From Podocnemis expansa (taxonomy: Eukaryota; Chordata; Testudines; Podocnemididae): a stretch of 64,000 nucleotides of DNA. A program made the translations under genes and the position numbers. The DNA is taken from NCBI GenBank assembly GCA_007922195.1, contig ML682024.1, positions 8,087,010 to 8,151,009 on the forward strand, read 5' to 3'. How positions within the stretch are numbered: the first letter of the stretch is position 1; each line of letters starts with the position of its first letter. Below the pieces are notes generated by a model. The model was not told where the DNA came from. It saw nothing but the letters and a program-made list of their open reading frames with translations, and made no database searches. This document shows positions 10,446-20,340 of this stretch, piece by piece.

Positions 10446-10667
10446 TGGAATTGAATCATAGGGTTGGAAGGGACCTCGTGAGATCATCGAGTCCAAGCCT
10501 CTGGGGCTTGAACCCAGGACTTCTGCATATTAAGCAGAGGTGCTGCAGACTGAGAAAGAAAGAAATAAAACAGAATAGAATCATAGGGTTGGAAGGGACC
10601 TCATGAGATCATCTAGTCCAACCCCAGGACCTTCTGCATGACATGCTAGCCACTACACTATTTGCAG
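10446..10667 (-). repeat. Two tRNA-Val/CR1 SINE copies, truncated
   Basis: On the minus strand both copies show the tRNA-derived phrase TGCAGAAGTCCTGGGTTC or CATGCAGAAGGTCCTGGG joined to the CR1-type tail TTGGACTCGATGATCTCA then GGTCCCTTCCAACCCTATGA. The copies are at about 10446-10545 and 10578-10667. The second keeps TAGTGTAGTGGCTAGCATG, a near-match to the tRNA A box. Confidence 0.75.
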
Positions 10668-10784
10668 GGCCAGGGAGCTGGAGGTGGTGAGGAGAGGAGG
10701 AAGGGGATGCTGTGAGCAGTGGGGTGGAAGAAGGAGAGGGCTGGGCTCAGCCATCAGTCACTTTCCACGCTCTTTACTGAGGAG

Positions 10785-10915
10785 GGTGGTATCATTGTCA
10801 CCATTCTGCAGATGGTGAAACTGAGGCACAGAGCAGGGCTGTGGCTGGCCCTGGTCGCGTGGCATGCGAGTGGCTAAGAACCAAAGATTTCCTGAATTCC
10901 AGCCCTTTGCTCCCT
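10785..10915 (-). repeat. MIR SINE
   Basis: TTCTGCAGATGGTGAAACTG then AGGCACAGAGCAGGGCTGTG is the inverted MIR tail and core. Confidence 0.65.
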
Positions 10916-11014
10916 CCATGAGACCCCCTGCAGCTGCCTCAACAAAGGAAACAAAGGGGAGTTGAGGTTTTTTTAAAAAATATTTTCTTTTAACAAGTGG
11001 AAGCTGAGCTTCTC

Positions 11015-11476
11015 CTATCCTTAGAAAGAGTCCAGCAGAGGGCAACAAAAATGATCAGGGGGCTGGAGCGCAAGACCTGTGAAGAGAGACTGAAGGAACT
11101 AGGCTTATTTAGCCTGCAGAAGAGGAGACTTGAGGGGGCATTTGATAGCAGCCTTCAGCTACTTAAAGGGATGCTCCAAGGAGGATGGAGCTCACCTGTT
11201 CTCAGTGGTAACAGAGGACAGAACAAGGAGCAATGGTTTCAAGTTGCAGCTGGGGAGGTCGAGGTTTGATATTAGGAAAAAACTTTCTTACTAGGAGGGT
11301 GGTAAAGCATTGGAATGGGCTACATAGGGAGGTGGTGGAATCTCCATCTTTGGAGATATTTAAGGCTCGGTTAGACAAAACCCTGGCTGGGATAGCTTAG
11401 TGAGAGTGGTCCTGCTTTCTTGGCAGGGAGTTGGACTAAGTGATCTATTGAGGTCCCTTCTAACCCTATGATTTTG
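11015..11476 (+). mobile_element. CR1 LINE 3' untranslated end
   Basis: AGAGTCCAGCAGAGGGCAAC, TGAAGGAACTAGGCTTATTT, GTTTGATATTAGGAAAAAAC and the end GAGGTCCCTTCTAACCCTAT follow the CR1 3' end in order, including the terminal phrase shared with the SINE tails. Confidence 0.85.
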
Positions 11477-11479
11477 TCA

Positions 11480-12344
11480 TCTGCTCAGGAGGGGTACTGC
11501 TGATGTACATTTTTGCTATAACCAGAAACTCCCCCCCCCCCAACTTTTCAAAATTGCCAGCTAACCATAAAGTCCATTATTTGCCCTGGTTTTGGCCCAT
11601 CCGATCCCCAGATTGCTCTGGATTGGCAGGATCCCTGAGCAGCGATTGCATCACCCTTCCAGGAGCTGTTGTAACTCTTGACTATGGAACATTTGACTTT
11701 ACCCTATTGCTTTCCCACAGCAGGGTTTCCTGTCATGATCTTCAGGGGATGTGAGTGACCGTGGTCAGTGCTGGAGGAGAGGCCAGTGTCTGAGAGGACA
11801 GCCAACTGAGCAAGGACTTACACCGCCTGGGAAGGCTGCAAGGTGACACAGGAGTCCCAGCAAAGTTGCCCAGAGGCCCTCTACCAGGTAACTAGAGACA
11901 GTAACATTTTTTGAATGAAACATTTTTATCAGAAAAAACAGTGGATTCAGTGAGCCCAAAAACTGTCCAAATTCATGTCTCTTCCACCAAATTGTTGGTC
12001 TCAGGGGAAAAAAAAAGCAATAGAAATTTTCCACAAGTCCAAATACTTTCTTATGATATTTTCTATATGAATTTTTAATAACTTTTTGGTTAGGATTTAT
12101 CTTTGGTTTTATTTTACAACTCCATTAAAAAAAACCCAAACCCTTGAAATTGGCCCAAAATGTTTGGATTGACTGTTTTGATCCAAAACAATCTTTCTCT
12201 AGACTTGATTCACACACACCCCCAAAAAAGGAAAAAAAAGATTGTAAAATAATTTTGGGGTTGACCCCCAAAATGATGTTTTCCTTCCAGTTTCTTTTTG
12301 GATCTGTGAGTCAGCCAAAGAGTTGGCTTCTTGCAAAGCTCTGA
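11480..12344. other. Unassigned stretch with AT-rich repeat
   Basis: From about 11900 to 12300 the text resembles the AT-rich repeat at 1150. The rest has no recognised feature. Confidence 0.3.
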
Positions 12345-12560
12345 TGGTAAAAGTGGGGGGCAGTGGTTCCCATGCTGACACCCACTGGAGTGCTCCTCTC
12401 CCACGGGGTGAGGGGAGTGGGAACCAAATAGGTGTGGTTCCCACTCTTCCACTCATCAGAGTACTTCTCCCCATCAGAAGTGGGAATCAAGGGGCACTGG
12501 TTCCCACACTGGAGCACTCCTCCTACATCGGACCCCGTTTCTTCCAAGCAGCCCCACTCC
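12345..12560. repeat. Degenerate 65-bp minisatellite, upstream block
   Basis: GGGAACCAAATAGGTGTGGT (from 12420) and GGGAATCAAGGGGCACTGGT (from about 12485) start successive units about 65 bases apart, each followed by TTCCCAC and GAGCACTCCTC-like text. The same family is found after the finger exon at 14165. Confidence 0.6.
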
Positions 12561-13129
12561 TCTTGGTTATTAGCACCACTGGGCCTTTCCCTGAGGATGT
12601 TGATGCTGCAGCAGGATTGGGCCCTTCCACTGAGGGAGGGTTGGAGACAACTCCTTATGACCGCCATTGCTATTTGGGGGCTCTCAGTTTCACCAATAGC
12701 AGCACCACAGGGCCTGTGCATAAATAAGAATGAGTGTCATCAACCTGGGTGTGGGCAGTAAGGCCTAGTAGTCAGAGCTGGGAACCGAGGGCTGGAGCCA
12801 GAGTTGGGAACCTGGCAAGGTGCAGACTGGAGCAGGACAGGAAGCTGGCTGGAAGGCAAGGCTGGGGTAGGAGCAATCAGCAGTGGGCATAAGTGTTAAG
12901 CAGCCAGCGACCTGCTGTTGAGCTTCAAAGCAAAGGCCCGCTGACTCCCCTCATCTAGGCCAGCCACAGGGTAGTTCTGGTGCTCACCTGTGCTCATGAG
13001 TAAGTCTGGAGACAGCCAAGCTGATTCCAGGGTCAGCTGCAGGCCCTCGTTCCTGATAATCAGGCCCTCGGTCCTATTGTGATAGTAATGTCCAGTGCTT
13101 TCCATCCATAGATCTCAAAGAAGGGAGGC
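12561..13129. other. Unassigned stretch
   Basis: No exon or repeat was recognised. It would be intronic if the CpG island and the finger exon belong to one gene. Confidence 0.3.
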
Positions 13130-13255
13130 TGGGAGTGTAATCTGCATTGTACAGATGGGGAACTGAGGCACAGACCAGCCAGAGAGGAAGGTAGAGTCAG
13201 GAATAGAAGCCAAGAGCCCTGAGTCCCCTGTGTTCTATCCCTTCGTCCGTGCTAC
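13130..13255 (-). repeat. MIR SINE
   Basis: TTGTACAGATGGGGAACTGA then GGCACAGACCAGCCAGAGAG is the inverted MIR tail and core, ending in TGTTCTATCCC near the tRNA-like part. Confidence 0.7.
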
Positions 13256-13381
13256 CGCTCACCGGAAATGGGATAGCAGGGGCAGTTGGGTGATGCAGTT
13301 CCCCTGGAGCAACTCACAGCTGGATTCTCTGTCCTCATAGGGAGCAGGAGAAGAAGGAGGGGGATCCCCAAAGCTGCCTAG

Positions 13382-14164
13382 GAGGATCCAAAGGGAACAA
13401 TCCTGGGAGCGAAGCCAGGCTGCAGGCAGGTCATTGGAGGTTTTACTGTGCCCATAACCCCAAGCCGCTGGAGCTTCCTGCTGGCCGTGCCCATGGGCGA
13501 GAAGACTAACACGTGCCCATATTGCGGCAAGGGCTTCCGACGTAGCTCCCACCTGACCCGGCACCTGGGCACTCACTCAGGCGGGGAGCAACGCCCCTAC
13601 GCCTGCAGCCACCGCAGCAAAGGCCCAGCCCTGGCTTCACAGCCATCGCCAGCGGGTGAGCGCCCCTATGCCTGCACCCATTGCGGGAAAGCCTTTGGGC
13701 GCAGCGCCCACCTCGCCCGGCACCAGGAGACCCACTCTGGCGAGCGCCCCTATAAGTGTACCTACTGTGGGAAAGCCTTCGGGCGCAACGCCCACCTGAC
13801 CCGGCACCACGGCACCCACACCGGCGAGCGCCCCTACCAGTGTGGCATCTGTGGCAGAGCCTTCACCCGTGACGCCCATCTGACCCGACACCAGCTCACC
13901 CACACTGGTGAAAAGCCTTTCCAGTGTGGCGTCTGCGGCAAAGCCTTCACCCGACGCGCCCACCTGGCCCGGCACCAGGGCACCCACACGGGTGAAAAAC
14001 CCTTTGAGTGTGGGGTTTGTGGCAAATCCTTCACTCGCGATGCCCACCTGGCCCGGCACCGGGCCACACACACTGGCGAGCGCCCCTACAAGTGCGCCAA
14101 CTGCGGGAAGGGCTTCGGTGCCACCTCCCACCTCCTTCGTCACCAGAGGACCCACCAGGTGTAG
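13382..14164 (+). CDS. C2H2 zinc-finger protein, final exon with seven fingers
   Basis: The frame is open from 13382 (after a TAG at 13379) to the stop at 14162-14164 and ends HQRTHQV. It has seven complete CxxC-x12-HxxxH fingers from 13514 to 14158, joined by TGERPY or TGEKPF linkers. Between fingers 1 and 2 about 25 residues are a collapsed finger (CSHRSKG then GERPYAC). The recognition helices are nearly uniform: -1, 3 and 6 are R, H, R in fingers 1 to 6, and A, H, R in finger 7. The protein would bind DNA in the nucleus. No KRAB or SCAN domain was found; the first exon may be at 10.2 kb. The GTG at 13448 is not a plausible vertebrate start; the exon is entered by splicing, at an acceptor I cannot fix (a good pyrimidine tract ends at 13340 but leads into another frame). 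Confidence 0.85.
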   Translation, partial: EDPKGTILGAKPGCRQVIGGFTVPITPSRWSFLLAVPMGEKTNTCPYCGKGFRRSSHLTRHLGTHSGGEQRPYACSHRSKGPALASQPSPAGERPYACTHCGKAFGRSAHLARHQETHSGERPYKCTYCGKAFGRNAHLTRHHGTHTGERPYQCGICGRAFTRDAHLTRHQLTHTGEKPFQCGVCGKAFTRRAHLARHQGTHTGEKPFECGVCGKSFTRDAHLARHRATHTGERPYKCANCGKGFGATSHLLRHQRTHQV

Positions 14165-14570
14165 TGGGCATGGAAATCAAGGAGCTGTAGATCCTGTGCT
14201 GCCAGTGTCATCATTCTTCACAGGGGGTGCTGTGGGAATCAGGGCACTGGTTCCTGCCCTGCAACCCTCTGGGATGTCTTTTCCCCCTGGGGGACTGAGG
14301 GGTGTCATCTGCCATGCTCCCCAAATGGGGTGCTTTCCCATGGGAGGGAGGACCGAGGGTAGGGATAGCCCTTATGTCACTTCTGCCCAGAGTGCGCTTT
14401 CCTCATGGGGAGGGCATGGGAACCAAAGGGACATGACTTCCTGTGCTGTCACCTTCTGGGGTGCTCCTTCCCTGGAGAGGGAGCTGGTGCCCATGATGAG
14501 GCACATTGAATTGCTCCTTCCCCTGCCCCAGTGGTGGGTGCGGGAAGCAGGAGACGGTGTTCCCCGTGCC
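14165..14570. repeat. Degenerate 65-bp minisatellite, downstream block
   Basis: Units begin GGAAATCAAGGAGCTG (14171), GGGAATCAGGGCACTGGTTC (14233) and GGGAACCAAAGGGACATGAC (about 14418), with CTGTCACCTTCTGG and GGTGCTCCTTCCC between. The array starts directly after the zinc-finger stop codon, so it is probably 3' untranslated sequence. Confidence 0.6.
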
Positions 14571-15115
14571 TGATGCCATGTGGGTGCAAAGACTGTGCAG
14601 GAGGATCTGGTCCACAGGTGGTCTCTGGGCATCCTTGAGGCATGGATGGCAATGCTGGCTACCTGGGGAGAACAGAGTCACCATGCCATGGCCTGTGGAG
14701 GGACAGTGATCAGCCAGCCATATCTAAAACTTCGTCCAGGCAGGCAAATCACTGAAACAGCAGCCCCCAGTGGGTGTGGTCTTCTGAAGCAAAGCAGACT
14801 CAGTCCCGGGATGATTGCTTTGCTCCAAAGCAACACCTCTGCCCTGGCCCAGCAGCAGTCCCTGATGCCTTCTACTCTACCAGGCTGGCCACAGTCACTA
14901 GCCCCACAGCCTTTGGCTGCTTGGTCTGACTCCGTTCCAGCATGGCAGGCTGGCCCCAAGGTGCTGGCCAGCCTGGTTCAGGGAGTGAGTCCAAAATAGC
15001 TTAGTTCCATGGCAGTAGCTAGTGTGGAGTAGTCAGACTGGGCAATTTCCCCAACGTAGACATGGTGTGAGCTCGGACAACCGGCGTCCAAGGACAAGAA
15101 TGGCAGGGAAAGGGG
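14571..15115. other. Unassigned stretch after the zinc-finger gene
   Basis: No AATAAA-type signal stands out and no repeat was recognised. It may hold the rest of the 3' untranslated region. Confidence 0.3.
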
Positions 15116-15119
15116 GTGA

Positions 15120-15660
15120 GAAACCTTGTGTGTGTGAAACTTCCTTGTGTGTGTGCGCGCATGCATGTGTGTGAAGGAAAGAAAATTCCTCCCATGTGTC
15201 TATGTGATGGTGTGTGTGTCAGTCTTCCAGATGTGTATGTGAAGTTTCCTCTTGTGTGAAATTTATTCCCATGTGTGTATGAAACATAGTGTATGTGAAA
15301 GCTCTTCCTGTGTGTGTGAAATGTCATGCTTGTGTATTTAACCTCCCATGTGTGTGCACCTGAAACTTCCTCTTGTGTGTGAAACCTGTATATGTGAATC
15401 AAATATTTGTGTGTGTGAGAAACCTCCTCCTATGTTTGTGTGCATGTGCAAACCTGTGTGTAAGAGAGGAGAACCCTCCTCGTGTGTCTGTGGGAGTGAG
15501 AGAAACCACCTCCTATGTGTGCATGTGTGTGAGAGAGACAAACCTCTCATGCATGTGTGTTGGAGAGAGACAAAGAACACTTTGTGCGTGTCCATATATG
15601 TGTGACAGAGAAATCTCGTGTGTGAGAAAGGCAGAGAGATGTAAACATGAGAGAGAGTAG
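15120..15660. repeat. Degenerate TG-rich minisatellite
   Basis: TGTGTGTG blocks alternate with GAAACTTCCT, GAGAGAAACC and ACCTCCT words at intervals of roughly 30-40 bases. Cysteine-rich and histidine-rich frames across it are composition artefacts. Confidence 0.8.
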
Positions 15661-15675
15661 GTTTTCTTCCCACAC

Positions 15676-15835
15676 CTTCCAGAGGGGTAGCCATGTTAGT
15701 CTAGTTCAGTAGAACGAACAAAGAGTTTTGTGGCACTGTTAAAGACTAACAGATTTATCACATGAGCTTTTGTGCTCATGCCATAAATACATTTGTGTCT
15801 TTAAAAATGCCACAGGGCTCCTAGTTTCACCTGAT
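15676..15835 (+). repeat. R1 interspersed repeat
   Basis: CCAGAGGGGTAGCCATGTTA, AACGAACAAAGAGTTTTGTG and AAAGACTAACAGATTTATCA match the R1 order. Confidence 0.6.
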
Positions 15836-16114
15836 TTAATATTAATCCCTCCTGTCATGAGTATTAGATATGATTCTCACCTTTTTATTTAAATTTAAAG
15901 GCGATTCTTCCATTTTTGCAGAGAAAAATGAACTCCAGAGACCTAGAAGGTCAGAAACTGAAAGGGTGAAAAAAAGTCTGTAGTGAAATAGTCTCTAAAA
16001 ATCATGATTTTTAAGCTGCTCTCCTGGGTTTCTTAAGGTCTGACTTTGGAAGGCATGCTGGAGGATTCTGTCCTCCACCCATTCTCTGTAGCAAGCCCTG
16101 CCCTGCAGAATATG

Positions 16115-16310
16115 GAGGGTGTGTCCACACTGCACTGTAATCCTGGGTTTTGGGGAGCCTGTGCTTGGAACATCCACATTGCATTGTAAACCTGGGCTTA
16201 CAAATGCTGGCCCTAGTCTCACAGCTGGACTAACACATCCACAATGCACTGCACAGCCTTTCTGTTATGGCTGCAGTTTGAGCTATAAAAAACCAAGGAG
16301 TCCTTTGGAA
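16115..16310. repeat. Short internal duplication, unclassified
   Basis: GTCCACACTGCACTGTAATC then ATCCACATTGCATTGTAAAC and ATCCACAATGCACTGCACAG are three related phrases about 50-70 bases apart. A similar phrase occurs at 19468. Confidence 0.4.
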
Positions 16311-16386
16311 CTTGGCAAGTTTGAGCTATATTTACATTACAAAATGCCTGTGCTTAGACCTAATCGCAGCAAGACTTGGCTCTGAC

Positions 16387-16672
16387 TAGGGTTACCAGAT
16401 GTCAGGCAAAAGGAGGACATGTCCTCCTTTTTACCTTCACATCCGCCATCTAACAGGCCTTTTAAAGGTACATGATTTTGTCTGGCTTTTTACTTACAGG
16501 GGTTGAAGTATGCTGGAATGCCCCAGAACACCCTGTTTTTAGGGGGAAGAGTTCCATGGCCCCCTAAAAACAGAAGAATGTTATATTAATACTATGTTTT
16601 CTCCATGTGTCCTCCAATGTCCTCTTTGAACTTCCCTGTCCCCTTTCCATGCTTTTGTATCTGGTAACCCTA
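16387..16672 (+). mobile_element. hAT-like MITE (TAGGGTTACC family), clean copy
   Basis: Terminal inverted repeats TAGGGTTACCAGAT and ATCTGGTAACCCTA bound 286 bp. A perfect 8-bp target duplication, GCTCTGAC, flanks it (16379-16386 and 16673-16680). There is no coding capacity. The 8-bp duplication is the hAT hallmark. Confidence 0.92.
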
Positions 16673-16959
16673 GCTCTGACTCACCCTCCTAGCAGAGCCC
16701 TAGGATCTGGGTTCTAAGTAGTTGTTGAGCTGAGTCAGACTGACCTGTGTATGGATAGCAGGGTGGGTGGGGCTCAAACCTCAGTTGGAGCTGGTATAAA
16801 CTCACCCTGAGGGAACTGACCATGTTCCCTCAGTCAAAATGGTGGCTGTGTCTCATTTACTGGGAGAGCTGGGGAATGAAACCAGCCTGCCTGGCCTGTG
16901 CTGTAGAATTAGAGCACCCCCATGTGTCCATAGCCTCCCTCCTTGCAGCAGCACATTCA

Positions 16960-17470
16960 AGGGGCGTGGGGGGCAGGAAACTAGGGCAGGGAAGGGGGGG
17001 GGGGCAGGAGAAAGGTTGAAGGGTCATAAATGTGAGGAAGGCTAGGATGGGGATGTGGCGGTAGAGGGCACAGGAAGGGGTTGCACAGAAATCCAGCTAT
17101 AGGTACAGGGGGCAGAAGGGGGTTGTTGGGGGGGGCTGGGGATCATGAGGGCAGCAGGAAGGCTGTGGGGGGGGGCTGAGTAGGGGAACAGAGAGGTTTG
17201 GGACGAGGATATGAAAGTCATGGGGAAATGCGGAGGGCTGAGGTGGGTTTGTGGCAGTTGAGGAGGTTGCAGGAGGGGGCTCAGAGGCACATGGGGGTGG
17301 GGAGGTAGGGTGCGGTCAAGGAGCGTTTGAGGTTGGGGAGAGGCTAAGGGGAGTGCCAGAGGGGCAAAGAAAAGCATGGACATCTGCAAAGGAAAAGGAG
17401 ATGGTGGAGAAGCTGGGCAGGCTGAAGAGAGAAGCAGTCCTCGTCTGTAAGGGGTGTGTGATGGAATCAA
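16960..17470. repeat. G-rich low-complexity stretch
   Basis: GGGGGGGG runs, GGTTGAGG and GAGGTTG words dominate. The proline- and serine-rich minus-strand frame of 142 codons follows from this composition and shows no domain. Confidence 0.5.
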
Positions 17471-17611
17471 GGTGAGGCCCAGGCTGAAACCCAGCTGCTC
17501 TTACCCCTCTTGGGAGATGGCCTTTTCCTCAGCCAAGCTCAGAAACCACAAGGCAGGCCTTCCCTTTTAGCCCCTGCCCCCAAATTAATATTTTTTTAAC
17601 AGACTTGATTT

Positions 17612-17840
17612 TCAGCAGATGCAGGAGTGTGGTGTCTCCAGCTGCAGATCATCTCCCAGCAGCTCTCCCACCCCAATCCATGGGGGTGCAGTCTTGGCCG
17701 TTCCCTAGCAAGCAGCTCAGCAAGAGACCAGCTGTTGGCATTGCTCATGGCCATGCAGCAGAGTGGACCTGGCTTCCTGAGTGGCTTGGATGTGATCTCA
17801 CGGGACTTCCAGGCAATGCTGTGCCCCACGGAGATGCAGG
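17612..17840 (+). CDS. Possible exon, unknown gene
   Basis: A pyrimidine-rich acceptor (GACTTGATTTTCAG) is followed by an open frame containing LQLQIISQQLSHPNPWG, ARDQLLALLMAMQQ and VISRDFQAMLCPTEMQ. A donor-like ATGCAG then GTGCCT ends it. The leucine/glutamine-rich text looks helical, but I recognise no family. It could be a chance open frame. Confidence 0.2.
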
Positions 17841-18070
17841 TGCCTGCTCTGCTCCCCACTCTGAAGGAGGGGGACGTTGCCCATGGGATAGGACAGGGTC
17901 ATGGGCTGAAGGACACCTAGGGGAGCATGGAAGGTGACTGGCAGAGGATATTGCAATGACAGGAATAGCAGCCGCTGCATCTCAGGGCTGTTGAGGCCTT
18001 ATTCTCCAGTTGAGAGAATACTGAGATTCACTCTGGATCACCATGCCCACTCTCCATCCCCTCACTCCAG

Positions 18071-18201
18071 ACAACATGGCAGCCACTCCACTGGCTACAG
18101 AGAGCAAGGAGAGGCCAGTCGCTGAGGACGGGCTCCGGGATGCTTCTGTGGCACAGAGACACGCTGGCCAATCTGAGGCAGCTGTGGCACAAACTCCAAT
18201 G
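18071..18201 (+). CDS. Possible exon, unknown gene
   Basis: A good acceptor (TCCATCCCCTCACTCCAG) and a consensus donor (CCAATG then GTGAGTGTG) enclose 131 bp, open in the frame MAATPLATESKERPVAEDG to VAQTPM. Hydrophilic, no domain. Together with the frame at 17612 it could belong to one plus-strand gene; this is a guess. Confidence 0.25.
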
Positions 18202-20089
18202 GTGAGTGTGTGTTCTTGCTCCCTGCCACGCTGGGCAGTGGGGCACAAGGAAGGCAGGGACAAAGGGCCTGTCCTGGCTCACTCCATGCCCAACTCAGAG
18301 TCCAGAGTGTTGAGCTTCTGGCTAGGGCTTGCTCAGTGCCAGGGCAAGATGAGATTCTTAATGTGGTGAACTGAGGAAGACAGCAGTGTAGTGCCAGGCA
18401 CTGTACCATATTCGTCTTTAGTAGGTTTTTTTTGTTAACAGCCTCATGCTGTTGCTAGGGGCTCAGCAGGCAGCTGGCTGATATGACACAACCTCCCGGG
18501 TTTCCTCCGTTTGCTGCTTCTTTTTCCTCATCCCACTTTCCTGGCAATGTGTTTTTTGAGGCTCGTCCTCTATTTTCTAATTGTGCTAATGACGTTTGTC
18601 TCGATCTGGAATAAATGCTCTTTGCCCAACCTGTCTGTTAGCCCCATCTTCTCTCATGGTCCCCAGGGCTGATGCATCATGGGCATCACTGTAGCTCTTT
18701 CCATGGAGCTGATGATTGAAATATCCCCATGGTGCAGCCCATGACTTGTTGAGAAATCCAGCAAATCTGCTGCAGAATGGGAGACTTCTCTCAGGAGGAA
18801 GTGAGGTCTCCTGGAAAGGGTCCTGCTGATGCTGTTGGATGGTGGCTTCTCTGCTTCAGTTGGAGGGCCATGTTTGTGGGATGTGATGAAGGTGCACTAG
18901 CCATGGAATGGGGCCTTGCATGTCTATTTTCAGAGAGCAGCCCCTGGTCCTAGGTGGGCTTTTTTCTGATGTATTCTTAGGAGCAACACAGCAACATCAT
19001 CACAGCTGTGTGTTGCCTTGAGCCCCATGCAGAGAGATCCTCTTCCCCATAAGAGCAACAGGCATATGTTGGGGAGACCCCAGTTGAATTCCAAAGGAAG
19101 TTACCATCTGCTTGGTGCTGGGGTACCACCCCAACTGGTGCATTGTCCTCAATTGTGGGGCCTCTTTGTGCCAGCGGTATTTCCCAGACAAAGTCACCAG
19201 GGACAAACATGCAGGCCCCCCATGTAGCAAAAGAGAAAGAATCATTCATATTATGATGTAAGACTTGGGGAGTAAGTGAGATAAACCAGCTGGTGAGGGG
19301 ACAATCTCTTTGATGGTTGCTCTGCATTCTGTGTTGTGTCTTCCTTGAGGCATCTGGAACAGGCAAAGATGGATGGAGCCGTGTTTTGATCAGTTCCAAG
19401 GATGTGGGCTGTGGCTTCACTGCACAGTTAACTCATAATCAGCACTTGGGGTCACCAAGTGAGTGTCTACACTGCACCCTGAGAGCGGGCTCTGACTCTG
19501 GTTTGAGCCCCAGGCCCCCTTCTGTCCACACACAAAGCTATCTGACTTCGCTCAGCAAGCACTCAGGATCCAAGTCCTAGGACCTGGGGTGGGGGTCGGG
19601 TCTGTTTCTACAGCCATGACTTCTTAAGGATTGCAATGGAAAAGATGTCCTCAAATGAAAACCTCCACAAACAGCTTCAGGGACCCACAGATCCCTAGTG
19701 AAGGGCCGCTTGTCATCATTTGACTCTGACCCTCTATAATACAGGCTAGAGACCCTCTTGAAGCAAACCGTGTGTGATACTCAGAACTTCTGGTAGACCT
19801 AGCATGTAACTTGATTGAGAGATGCCCTGTCTCTGTTTAAAGATGCCAAATGATGGAGAACTCCCCACATCCCTCAGTAATGATCGTGTGAAAGAAGTTC
19901 ATTCAGGGCACTTCGACACTTAGAAATGTGTGCAAACAGCTAATAGTTATTTTAGTACATGCCATCATGTGGATGGTCTTGTTCCTGGGCATGTGCTGAA
20001 ATAACCATTCTGGAAAAGCTATTTTGGTAAATTTCCAAGCCTAGACAAGACCTTATTATAAAAATACCAGAAGTGACTGTTCCAGATAG
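18202..20089. other. Unassigned stretch
   Basis: I found no exon with convincing splice sites and no recognised repeat except a short phrase at 19468 shared with 16115. Open frames are short. Confidence 0.3.
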
Positions 20090-20340
20090 GGTTGCTAACA
20101 GGCCTGTATAACAAGGGATGTCCCCTATTTAAATAAAAGATTGTCCACTCCATATTAAATCAGGACAGGATACCTTGTATCCCATCTTCAACTGTAGGGT
20201 TCATTACTCAGTAGTGCAGGTTTCCACTCTCTCAGCAGGTCCATCGCTGGGGGGGGTGCTGGGCCCTGGATGAATCGCCCTCTGTGCCCCCCCACCAGCA
20301 CTGGCGGGGGGGGGGGGGGGCGGCTGGCCCAGGGGAGTGT
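20090..20340. repeat. Repeat fragment and G/C runs
   Basis: TAGGGTTGCTAACAGGCC at 20091 resembles a hAT-type terminal repeat and is followed by AT-rich text, but no matching right end was found. GGGGGGGG and CCCCCCC runs follow at 20250-20325. Confidence 0.35.

Noticed and set aside
13637..14155. 172-codon minus-strand frame opposite the zinc fingers
   Set aside because: Shadow of the repeated finger codons; regular glycine/valine/alanine pattern follows from the sense-strand repeats.
15019..15694. Histidine- or cysteine-rich proteins at 15 kb
   Set aside because: Translation of a TG-rich minisatellite on either strand.
17042..17470. 142-codon minus-strand frame rich in serine and proline
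   Set aside because: It mirrors a G-rich low-complexity stretch on the plus strand and has no domain.
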